Shown here in pieces: positions 34,325 through 42,307 of a stretch of 64,000 nucleotides of DNA. The DNA is taken from positions 70,614 to 134,613 of the forward strand of contig CAXXWD010000011.1 of the NCBI GenBank assembly GCA_963667595.2, given 5' to 3'. Within the stretch, counting starts at the first letter, position 1. The number at the start of each line of letters is the position of its first letter. A program made the position numbers and the translations under genes. A model generated the notes under the pieces. That model made no database searches, was not told where the DNA came from, and saw only the letters and a program-made list of their open reading frames with translations. Source of the stretch: JAHJQZ01 sp963667595 (GTDB lineage Bacteria > Pseudomonadota > Alphaproteobacteria > Rhizobiales > Devosiaceae).

Positions 34325-35119
34325 TTATTTTTTAACCCTGATGTCTTTCTCAAAAAGAATATGCTTTAATTCTTCTTCGTCTAAATCTTGTTTCAACAAC
34401 TTATTCACTAGAGCATCCGACAATTTATGATATTTGTTTTCCCCCTCATCGTAGCTATATGCGCCGATATATATTCGACCATCATCAAATCCAACGCCAT
34501 CTCTTAAATATGACACGCCCACTGCACCATGCTTTTTTGAAATATTCAGCACTTCCTGCAGTATTGGAATAGAACAATTTGGCCCAAAAGCCACGACAAA
34601 ATTTTTCGGCACCCTCGGATCAACTGAAGTTGAGCCAAACTTACTATATATGTCTAGCCCTATATCCTCTATTTCTTTCCTAATTTCCTCGTATTGCGGC
34701 AGAAGATCGTTTATTTCAATTCTTGTCTCTAGAGTAGGAATATCATCTTCAACCACAATATAATCATCTTTATTGCCTGCCAACACAGGCAAATTACCCG
34801 TCGCCACGGATGTTTTTCCTAAATAAATCTTTTCAAACCGTCCGGTTTGGCTAGATTTTCTCTTTAAATATTCAGAATAGAAGGTATCCTCTTGCATTTC
34901 TGGCCTAAATCTTGTTTGCAAAAGAAATAGACAGGCAAGAAATACGGGAACGTTTGCTATCGCTGCAACAACAAGAACTCCAGCAGCCCAATCTGGATTT
35001 TCAATAATTCTAGCGGCACCAAGAAAGGAGGCATCAATAACAATCAGACCTATTAGCCACGCTGAAAGTAGCTGAATTGGCTTAGTCACAGTGGCTGGCT
35101 GATAAGGACTCTTTTCCAT
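34325..35119 (-). CDS. AT-rich accessory gene: membrane protein of unknown function
   Basis: A 264-residue protein. Two N-terminal membrane helices (about residues 18-38 and 48-68, PIQLLSAWLIGLIVIDASFL and GVLVVAAIANVPVFLACLFL) are followed by an acidic cytoplasmic domain (QTRFRPEMQEDTFYSEYL near residue 75; IGLDIYSKFGSTSVDPRVPK; ending ILFEKDIRVKK). No family recognised. The base composition is far more AT-rich than any neighbour and codon use is unlike the genome, so it is almost certainly acquired. ATG at 35119 has a strong GGAGG. It follows ettA on the same strand by 36 bases. Confidence 0.75.
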   Translation of the reverse strand: MEKSPYQPATVTKPIQLLSAWLIGLIVIDASFLGAARIIENPDWAAGVLVVAAIANVPVFLACLFLLQTRFRPEMQEDTFYSEYLKRKSSQTGRFEKIYLGKTSVATGNLPVLAGNKDDYIVVEDDIPTLETRIEINDLLPQYEEIRKEIEDIGLDIYSKFGSTSVDPRVPKNFVVAFGPNCSIPILQEVLNISKKHGAVGVSYLRDGVGFDDGRIYIGAYSYDEGENKYHKLSDALVNKLLKQDLDEEELKHILFEKDIRVKK

Positions 35120-35155
35120 GGATACCTCCTGCCCCACAATAATAGCAGCTCCAGG

Positions 35156-36811
35156 TTACCGCGTCAGCGGCTTGTACTTGAGCCGGTGGTGCTCCACGGA
35201 GTCCGCGCCGAGGCGCTTGATCTTGTCCTTTTCGTAGTCCTCGAAATTGCCCTCGAACCATTCGACGTGGCTATCGCCCTCGAAGGCGAGCATGTGGGTG
35301 GCGAGGCGGTCGAGGAACATGCGGTCGTGGGAGATGATCACGGCACAGCCGGCGAATTCTTCCAGCGCTTCTTCGAGCGCGGCCAGGGTTTCGGTGTCGA
35401 GGTCGTTGGTCGGTTCGTCGAGCAAGAGAACGTTGGCGCCTGACTTCAGCATCTTGGCCAGGTGAACGCGGTTGCGCTGGCCGCCTGACAGGGAGCCGAC
35501 CTTCTGCTGCTGGTCGCCGCCCTTGAAGTTGAAGGCGGAGGTGTAGGCGCGCGAATTCATCTCGCGCTTGCCGAGATAGAAGACCTCGAGCCCGCCCGAG
35601 ATTTCTTCCCATACGGTCTTGTTGGGATCGAGATCGTCGCGGGACTGATCGACATAGCCCAAATGCACACTGTCGGCGATTTCGATGGTGCCGCTGTCCG
35701 GGGTTTCCTGGCCGGTCAGCATGCGGAACAGGGTCGTCTTGCCGGCGCCGTTCGGCCCGATGATGCCGACAATGCCGCCCGGGGGCAGCTTGAAGCTTAA
35801 GCTGTCGATGAGCAGGCGATCGCCGAAGCCCTTGGAAACACCGTCGACGGTGATGACGTTCTGGCCCAGCCGTTCGCCCGGCGGGATGATGATCTGGGCC
35901 GTCGCGGATTTGGTACGATCCTCGTTGAGCTTGACCAGCTCGTCATAGGCCCTGATACGCGCTTTTGACTTAGACTGGCGCGCCTGCGGGGACTGGCCGA
36001 GCCATTCCTTTTCGCGTTCGAGAACCTTCAGGCGGGCCTCGTCCTCGCGCTGTTCCTGGGCGAAACGCTTGGACTTCTGGTCGAGATAGGCGGTGTAATT
36101 GCCCTCGTAGGGGATGCCCCTGCCCCGGTCGAGTTCGAGAATCCAGCCGGTGACGTTGTCGAGGAAATAGCGGTCGTGGGTGATGATCAGCACCGCGCCG
36201 GGGTATTCGCGCAAATGCTTTTCGAGCCAGGCCGTGGTTTCGGCGTCGAGATGGTTGGTCGGTTCGTCCAAAAGCAGCAGGTCCGGCTCGTCGAGCAACA
36301 GTCGGCACAGCGCGACGCGGCGGCGTTCGCCGCCCGAGAGCTTGTCGACGGCGGCATCCGAAGGCGGGCAGCCGAGGGCGTCCATGGCCATTTCGACCTT
36401 GCTATCGAGATCCCACAGATCGGCCACATCGATCTGGTCCTGGAGCTTGGCCGCCTCTTCCGCCGTCTCGTCGGAATAGTCCATCATCAGTTCGTTGTAG
36501 CGGTCGAGAATGGCCTGCTTGGCGGCGACGCCGAGCATGACGTTGCCCTTGACGTCAAGCGCCGGATCGAGCACCGGTTCCTGCGGCAGGTAGCCGACCT
36601 TGGCGCCTTCGGCGGCCCAGGCCTCGCCCATGAACTCTTTCTCGGCCCCGGCCATGATCTTCAAAAGAGTCGATTTGCCGGCGCCGTTCGGGCCCAGAAC
36701 GCCGATCTTGGCGTCCGGGTAGAACGAGAGATTGATGTTGTCGAGAACCTTCTTGCCGCCCGAGTAGGCCTTGGACAGCCCGTGCATGTGATAGATGAAT
36801 TGACGCGCCAT
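35156..36811 (-). CDS. ettA: Energy-dependent translational throttle protein EttA (ABC-F)
   Basis: A 551-residue cytosolic ABC-F ATPase with two nucleotide-binding domains and no membrane part. Walker A sites are GPNGAGKSTLLKIM and GPNGAGKTTLFRML; signature motifs are LSGGERRRVALCRLL and LSGGQRNRVHLAKML; Walker B sites are LLLDEPTNHLD and LLLDEPTNDLD. The arm and P-site tRNA-interaction linker lies between the domains. EttA binds the ribosomal E site and gates the first elongation cycle according to energy state. Stand-alone gene. Confidence 0.95.
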   Translation of the reverse strand: MARQFIYHMHGLSKAYSGGKKVLDNINLSFYPDAKIGVLGPNGAGKSTLLKIMAGAEKEFMGEAWAAEGAKVGYLPQEPVLDPALDVKGNVMLGVAAKQAILDRYNELMMDYSDETAEEAAKLQDQIDVADLWDLDSKVEMAMDALGCPPSDAAVDKLSGGERRRVALCRLLLDEPDLLLLDEPTNHLDAETTAWLEKHLREYPGAVLIITHDRYFLDNVTGWILELDRGRGIPYEGNYTAYLDQKSKRFAQEQREDEARLKVLEREKEWLGQSPQARQSKSKARIRAYDELVKLNEDRTKSATAQIIIPPGERLGQNVITVDGVSKGFGDRLLIDSLSFKLPPGGIVGIIGPNGAGKTTLFRMLTGQETPDSGTIEIADSVHLGYVDQSRDDLDPNKTVWEEISGGLEVFYLGKREMNSRAYTSAFNFKGGDQQQKVGSLSGGQRNRVHLAKMLKSGANVLLLDEPTNDLDTETLAALEEALEEFAGCAVIISHDRMFLDRLATHMLAFEGDSHVEWFEGNFEDYEKDKIKRLGADSVEHHRLKYKPLTR

Positions 36812-37008
36812 GGCGTGACCGACCTCAAAACTCAGGGAAAAGACTTCGGGCGCCTATTTAGGCGAAGCCAGGACATCGCGCAACGGCACGAAACCGTTAC
36901 GCGAGGTACCCTCGAATTTTCCAACCGGGCAGAGGGGACAAAAGCACGCCCCAAGGCGCCGCGTCGTCAAAACGCACAAGGCGCAGTGCGGAACCGCGTC
37001 TTTGTCTG

Positions 37009-37209
37009 TCAGGCTCCCATGACGATGCCATTCGGCATCATCTCGGGCGGCGGCGGCGCGTTATGCTCCTTGCGGTAGGCCTTGCGCTTGCACTTTTCCT
37101 GCTGATCACCCTTGCAGTACTGTAAAATGAAACCCTGGCAAGCCGCTTGGCGGGAATCCTGATACTTGCCGAAGAAACTGCAGGTACTGAGAAATGCACA
37201 CGGAGTCAT
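37009..37209 (-). CDS. Small cysteine-rich protein
   Basis: A 66-residue protein starting MTPCAFLSTCSFFGKY, with five cysteines (about residues 4, 10, 24, 32 and 40) in the pattern C-x5-C-x13-C-x7-C-x7-C and a Pro-rich C-terminal segment APPPPEMMPNG. No signal peptide. The cysteine spacing suggests a metal or Fe-S site. ATG at 37209 follows GGAGGAA at good spacing. It is just downstream of the receptor cluster on the same strand; a signalling or redox role is inference. Confidence 0.7.
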   Translation of the reverse strand: MTPCAFLSTCSFFGKYQDSRQAACQGFILQYCKGDQQEKCKRKAYRKEHNAPPPPEMMPNGIVMGA

Positions 37210-37487
37210 TATTTCCTCCACTGGAACGCTATGCCCGAAATGTTACGTCGCCGTACTTAATATTGCTCTAAGCTGAATTCGACTATTTAATCAAATGGAG
37301 CGGATACGCGCGCCAAGAACATCTGTCCTGGTAAAAAACGCAAGTCTAGTTTGCGCCCGATGCTTCAAACGTGAAGCCCTGGCAAGGCGATCGGAACCGC
37401 TCCTGCCAGGGCATAGGCTGCGATCGAACCGCGTCTTTTCGACCGCGCCGATAAAAATAAGAGAACCGCGCTCCGGATAGACCGAAC

Positions 37488-38585
37488 TCAGACCGCACCG
37501 AGACTGGCCCTTATTTCGTCTTCCTTTTCGGTCTGTTGTACGACCACGCCGAACCAGCCCAACCCGTCATACTCCTCGTAACCGAGGGTCTTGGCAAAGG
37601 CGACGATGTTCCCCTTGCGGTCATAATAGGAACCGCGTGCCAGTCCCTGATGTTCCAGATTGTAGGTCTTGAACATCATTTCCGCAGAGGTCGACGCAAT
37701 AACCCGCGTGTTGCCGTCGAGCAGCATCACCATGGTCTTGTCCTTGACGGAGTCCGGCAACGCGGCCTCGGTCTCGACGATGGTCGCGCCCTGTTTTTCC
37801 CAATCGAAATAGACGCCAAGAGTGCCGATCAGGGCGCCGTCCGTCTTGCCGTCCTGCCGAACACCGGTGGCATAGACCAAAACCTGGCGTCCGCCATGAT
37901 GACTGGAACTGACCACGTCATCGACGACATAGTCATCGCCCGACTTGGTCGAACGCGCCATCCGGTACCATTTCTGGCCCGACATGTCGGCGCCGGAAAG
38001 ACTACGCATGTATTTGGGATTGGCGCTGGCCACGACCCGTCCTCTTGTGTCGGTCAGCACCAGATCGAGATAGACGGTATAATAACGGGAGATGATGCCA
38101 AGCCGTTCGGCGGCAAAACTGACCGATTGCTGATCGGGGTCGGTCAGGGCCTGCCACAACGCGGTGTCGGTCGCCCACCAGCGAACATCGGCCGTGCGTT
38201 CGTAGAGGTTGCGCACGATCAACTGCACCAGTGTCTGCGCCAGATCGGTCAGACGGGCACCTTCCATCTCCGATACCAGCGCTTCCGACAGCGTCCGGCT
38301 GACATCGACACGCGTCAGCACGGTCTGCTCGAAACGCGTCGCGATTTCGGCCGACTGCTCGGCCAATCGCTGCACCTCCTCGGCCACGACCGCAAAACCC
38401 TTGCCGGTTTCGCCGGCACGCGCGGCTTCGATAATGGCGTTGATTGCGAGAAGTTTGGTCTGTTTGACAATTGTCTGATTACTGGTGCTATAGCCGGACA
38501 GATCCTTGCTGATCTCGTCAACCACCAGCCGCATTGCTCTCGGCGACGCCTGGATTACCACCTCATCCAAAGCGGGAGAAGTCAT
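37488..38585 (-). CDS. Soluble chemoreceptor-like protein with reversed domain order (MCP tip then Cache)
   Basis: A 365-residue protein without membrane helices. The N-terminus holds a short receptor signalling tip (about residues 38-82: VKQTKLLAINAIIEAARAGE, TGKGFAVVAEEVQRLAEQS), and the C-terminal half (about 120-360) looks like a Cache-type sensor (LDLVLTDTRGRVVASANPKY, then GQKWYRMARSTKSGDDYVVD). In ordinary MCPs the Cache domain is periplasmic and N-terminal. Here it is cytoplasmic and C-terminal, and the methylation helices are missing. ATG at 38585 follows GAGG. It may report an intracellular ligand to the chemotaxis array. Confidence 0.8.
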   Translation of the reverse strand: MTSPALDEVVIQASPRAMRLVVDEISKDLSGYSTSNQTIVKQTKLLAINAIIEAARAGETGKGFAVVAEEVQRLAEQSAEIATRFEQTVLTRVDVSRTLSEALVSEMEGARLTDLAQTLVQLIVRNLYERTADVRWWATDTALWQALTDPDQQSVSFAAERLGIISRYYTVYLDLVLTDTRGRVVASANPKYMRSLSGADMSGQKWYRMARSTKSGDDYVVDDVVSSSHHGGRQVLVYATGVRQDGKTDGALIGTLGVYFDWEKQGATIVETEAALPDSVKDKTMVMLLDGNTRVIASTSAEMMFKTYNLEHQGLARGSYYDRKGNIVAFAKTLGYEEYDGLGWFGVVVQQTEKEDEIRASLGAV

Positions 38586-38748
38586 TCGGTTACCTCGCAT
38601 CCTCAAGGGTAACGATGGCCGACGGTCCATCGTTCCTCATTTCCAAGGTTAGCCCGGCGCGGGTTTGGGCATGGTTAACGATTCGTCTAAAACGACTTGA
38701 CGCGGATGAAGGATCTGCGACCTTTTGTCCAGATGCGGGACAGGACAA

Positions 38749-38788
38749 GAAAAAGCGGTTCGCAACCAAAGCTTCCAAACCGCCTTTT
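38749..38788 (-). terminator. Probable terminator of the MCP gene
   Basis: On the minus strand, an imperfect stem GCGGTT...AACCGC is followed by TTTTT, about 60 bases past the MCP stop at 38840. Confidence 0.45.
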
Positions 38789-38839
38789 ACTGACTGATTT
38801 TCGTTTTTTACTGGACGCAACATCGCGTCTTCCGGGCCT

Positions 38840-41071
38840 TCAGAATTCGCTCCAGTCCTGTTTTACAGCGGCGTTTCCCTCTGACAGATAGGCTTTCGCA
38901 ACCGACGGATTCGGCGCCGCGCCTCGGCTCGCGGCCGGCGATGTAGGAGTTTTGGCCGATGCGTTTGCGGCCGGCGGGAGCTTGGCGTCGTCGACCGTAA
39001 AAATCTCGACGATGCGATCGAGTTCGCCAGCCTGGCCTTCGGTCTGTTCGATCGCCGCGTTGGTTTGTTCGACAAGCGCGGCATTGTGCTGGGTCATCTC
39101 GTCCATCTGCCTCACGGCGATGTTGACCTCTTCAAGGGCCGATGCCTGTTCCTTGCTCTCCCGTGTGATCTCGTGCATCAGTTCGGAGAACTCCTTGACG
39201 GTGTCGAGCAGGGACGTCAGCCTTTCGGCCGCGTCTGCCACGAGCTGGGACCCGCTGGCGACTTCGTCCGAACTTTGTTCGATCAGCACTTTCACTTCGG
39301 AAGACGCCTGTGCCGTCGACTGCGCCAGGCGCCTCACTTCCACGGCCACGACCGCAAACCCCTTGCCGGCCTCACCGGCCCGCGCCGCTTCGACAGAGGC
39401 GTTGAGGGCCAGAAGATTGGTCTGGAAAGCGACGTCGTCGATGATGCCGATGATGTTGGAAATCTTGGCGGACGACATCGTGATCCGCTCCATGGCCTCG
39501 TTGGCCTGACGCATGACTTCGCCACCATCCGCGGCCAGACGCGACGCCATGTCCGTCTTCTCGTTGGCCGTTTCGGCCTTCTTGGCATTTCCGGCCACGG
39601 TCTGCGCCAATTGTTCCACGGCGGCCGATGTCTCTTCGATCGCCGCCGCCTGCTTGGTGGTACGCTCGGACAGGTCGTTGGTGCCGGACAGGATTTCGGA
39701 GGTCGCCGTCTTCACCCCGTGCGAGGTCTGACGCAACTGGGTGACCACATCCGAAAAGCGCACCAGCGTCTGATTGAAGGCGAGGCGGATCTCGTCGAGA
39801 TCGCCGGAAAAGCGGTTTTCGATCCTGGCGGTCAAATCGCCTTCCGACAGTCGCAGCAAGGCCTGTTTGAGTTCGGCGACAATCCGGACCTGTTCCGCGG
39901 CGGATTGCGCCATCCGTTCGGCCTCGGCCGCACGCCCCTCTTCGATACGACGACGTTCTTCGTCCTGCTCCGCCTGTTCGGCCAATCTGGCATCGGCCAC
40001 CTGTTTCTGCCTCTCGATCGTCCGGTCCCGCAAAAGAGCGACGGCGCGGGAAATCGCGGAAATCTCGTCCTTGCCGTCGGTTCCGGAAATCCTGTCTTCG
40101 CCATTACCCTCCGCGAGACGTTTGATATTGCCTTCGAGCCGCGCCAGCGCCCGTGCAATCGAGCTGGAGACAAACCAGGCGAACAGGGCGACTGTCACGG
40201 TCAGAACCGTGGATACGACCAACAGCAGATGCAGGCGGTTGCGGAACCCCTCGACACGGATACCCAGCAGGCGCTGCATTTCCGTCGACGCTGCCTGGGC
40301 AACCGCAAGCGAGGCGTTCTGGTACCGCAGTTCGGCGGCTTTCAGATCGTCGGTGATCAACGATCTCAGCCCGCGCGATTTGACGAAATCCGTCATCGCC
40401 GTCTGGGCACTGTCGGCAAGCGCCGTCATGGCGTCGGAATAGTCCGACACCGGCTGGCTCATATTCCGGCTGACGCCACCGTCGGGGTTACCGGCGATCG
40501 CCGAGGCAAGCGAGGTTGATACGCCCGAAATCATGGACGTCATTCCTTCCAGCGAGGCGGCGAGGTTGATGCGGTTTTCGAGGCGTGTGTCGGTGGTGGC
40601 GTTGGTCGCCTCGATCAGCATCAGCAGATCGGCGGCGGCATTGGCGGCGGCCGGGATCTTCAGCAGCATGATGTCCATGACATAATAGCTGTCGAGGTCT
40701 GGATCGAGAATGAGATTGGAGGTGTCGCCGATCTTGGCAATCAACGTATTGGCGCGGTCCCGTATCTGCGCGATATCGGCGCCGCCACGCACTGCCGCAT
40801 AGGCGCTGGCCTCTTCAACGACATCCAGTCTGGCATCGAAATTTTCGCGCGCCGTGTCGAAGGCCTGTGACGACGGCATCTGCTGACCGGCCGTTACGGC
40901 GAGAAGATCAGGCAGCAACGCCTCAAGATAGACGGTGCCAACAATCTCTTTTTCTCCGAAGGCGATCTCCTTGTTGCTCTGATTGATAAATAAATAGCCA
41001 AGTAAAGCGATTGGTAACAAAGACAGCCCGACGATTATCGCCAGCTGATGACGAATTGATATGGTTTTCAT
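38840..41071 (-). CDS. Methyl-accepting chemotaxis protein with helical periplasmic domain
   Basis: A 743-residue transmembrane receptor. Helix 1 lies at about residues 10-29, followed by a helical periplasmic sensing domain of about 245 residues (contains NLILDPDLDSYYVMDIMLLK), helix 2 at about 280-300, HAMP regions, and a cytoplasmic four-helix bundle. The signalling tip is IIDDVAFQTNLLALNASVEA followed by ARAGEAGKGFAVVAVEVRRLA. It ends in DWSEF, a W-x-x-F pentapeptide like those that tether CheR/CheB on E. coli receptors. Start at 41071 is chosen because it directly precedes the membrane helix. Ligand unknown. Confidence 0.9.
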   Translation of the reverse strand: MKTISIRHQLAIIVGLSLLPIALLGYLFINQSNKEIAFGEKEIVGTVYLEALLPDLLAVTAGQQMPSSQAFDTARENFDARLDVVEEASAYAAVRGGADIAQIRDRANTLIAKIGDTSNLILDPDLDSYYVMDIMLLKIPAAANAAADLLMLIEATNATTDTRLENRINLAASLEGMTSMISGVSTSLASAIAGNPDGGVSRNMSQPVSDYSDAMTALADSAQTAMTDFVKSRGLRSLITDDLKAAELRYQNASLAVAQAASTEMQRLLGIRVEGFRNRLHLLLVVSTVLTVTVALFAWFVSSSIARALARLEGNIKRLAEGNGEDRISGTDGKDEISAISRAVALLRDRTIERQKQVADARLAEQAEQDEERRRIEEGRAAEAERMAQSAAEQVRIVAELKQALLRLSEGDLTARIENRFSGDLDEIRLAFNQTLVRFSDVVTQLRQTSHGVKTATSEILSGTNDLSERTTKQAAAIEETSAAVEQLAQTVAGNAKKAETANEKTDMASRLAADGGEVMRQANEAMERITMSSAKISNIIGIIDDVAFQTNLLALNASVEAARAGEAGKGFAVVAVEVRRLAQSTAQASSEVKVLIEQSSDEVASGSQLVADAAERLTSLLDTVKEFSELMHEITRESKEQASALEEVNIAVRQMDEMTQHNAALVEQTNAAIEQTEGQAGELDRIVEIFTVDDAKLPPAANASAKTPTSPAASRGAAPNPSVAKAYLSEGNAAVKQDWSEF

Positions 41072-41311
41072 GAGTACGTCCCCTAAGCACGCCGCAAGAT
41101 CAGGGATCAGCAACGCAATCACCCGACCGTTCACCGGTAGTGACTAACTCCGGGTTAAGGACGATTTTCGAATGCAAAAATGTCGCAGCAAAGCTCTTTT
41201 GAAGATGATTTCGTGCTCAGGCACTGTTATCTTTCTTGCCGGAGATGGCTTTTACTTCCCTGCCTCACGGGGATTGAGGGGGAAGGACTGTTCCACTGGA
41301 AATGACCTGTC

Positions 41312-42307
41312 CTAGTGGTCAAAATCTGACACTTGGTGCCCGCAAGGATCGATGGCCAAACGACCGGGATTGGTGGATTGCTGACTAGCAGGTTTTGGTG
41401 GCCCTCGCTTGGAATGCGGACCTCGAACTCTCCAAATTCACTTGCATAGCCAGAAGCGCTTGAACCTCTTTTGGATATTCTTTCCGACGACAGCTATGTT
41501 TCGCGCGGGCTCAATTACGTCTCGGCAGATCTCGTCAACTTGCTGCATAGCGGCATCAATTCTCGGCGCAATTGGGTCCGGGTCGCCATAACCCTCCCAA
41601 AAAATAGCTTCAGCGGAATCCATTCGCTCCAAGTGGGTATCAAAGTCTTCCTGGGTCGCAAACGGTTTACCTTGCTTCTTCCAATAGGTTTCAAGCTTGA
41701 TCGAGGCACGAATTATATCGTTTTGGATGGCCATGATTTCGTTGAAGGGGGCTAGGGCCTCTTTGCCATAGTAGGCTTCAAACTGATGCTTTAGCGACTG
41801 CAACTTGGCGAATTTCTCAGAACGATTGTTCAGTCTTTCGATGGCCACGTAAGCTTGCTGCGCCAGTTTTGCGTCACCCTCAGATTCTCCGGGGTGTGGT
41901 TGGCGGGTGGCCCCCTCATCGCCGGAAGAGAAAGGAGAACGAATTTCTCGAAGTGCCTGCTCTATCTCTCGAAACGCGATTATGCCCTCCAAGGCGAGAT
42001 CGACACGCTTTTTGCCTACTACCGTCCTCCTCCAAGAGCCTACGCCATAGGCAAATGTGGCCGCCGCGATAACCACAGAGGCCGTCTGAAGTATTTGGGC
42101 GATCATCGTTCCTCCGGATTTATTCCTGGACTCGGCGAGTGCTGACGTTACCAGAATAAGTCCGTCCATTCATTGGGAAGTCCGTTGGTTGGGGCGAACC
42201 ACGTAATGGCTGGTATCAGACTTGTATGCCCCAGCTCTACTGACCACAACGAGGTCGTGAGCCGACGCCTTCCCTAGGGGTACCAAGTGTCAGATTTTGA
42301 CCACTAG
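41312..42307. mobile_element. 996-bp cargo-carrying element with 26-bp perfect inverted ends
   Basis: The left end CTAGTGGTCAAAATCTGACA (continuing CTTGGT, 41312-41337) is a perfect 26-base inverted copy of the right end (42282-42307). Both ends start with CTAG, the IS630/Tc1-mariner-type target in which TA is duplicated. The element carries one gene (41438-42106, minus) and no recognisable transposase. It has inserted at the TAG stop codon of the globin-coupled MCP (stop 42304-42306), leaving the protein sequence intact. Most likely a non-autonomous element moved in trans. Confidence 0.85.
41438..42106 (-). CDS. Cargo gene of the inverted-repeat element: membrane-anchored protein, unknown function
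   Basis: A 222-residue protein with one N-terminal membrane helix (about residues 2-22, AQILQTASVVIAAATFAYGV) followed by a charged cytoplasmic helical region (AYVAIERLNNRSEKFAKLQS and following; basic end KNIQKRFKRFWLCK). It does not look like a transposase: no DDE-type catalytic spacing or helix-turn-helix is visible. ATG at 42106 follows a strong GGAGG. Codon use is less GC-biased than the flanking MCP genes. Function unknown. Confidence 0.75.
   Translation of the reverse strand: MIAQILQTASVVIAAATFAYGVGSWRRTVVGKKRVDLALEGIIAFREIEQALREIRSPFSSGDEGATRQPHPGESEGDAKLAQQAYVAIERLNNRSEKFAKLQSLKHQFEAYYGKEALAPFNEIMAIQNDIIRASIKLETYWKKQGKPFATQEDFDTHLERMDSAEAIFWEGYGDPDPIAPRIDAAMQQVDEICRDVIEPARNIAVVGKNIQKRFKRFWLCK

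Noticed and set aside
38590..38823. Minus-strand open frame of 77 codons
   Set aside because: Covers the terminator-like hairpin after the MCP gene and has no ribosome site.
41312..42307. Complete insertion sequence with transposase
   Set aside because: The only gene inside has a membrane helix and no transposase features, so it is called a non-autonomous element.
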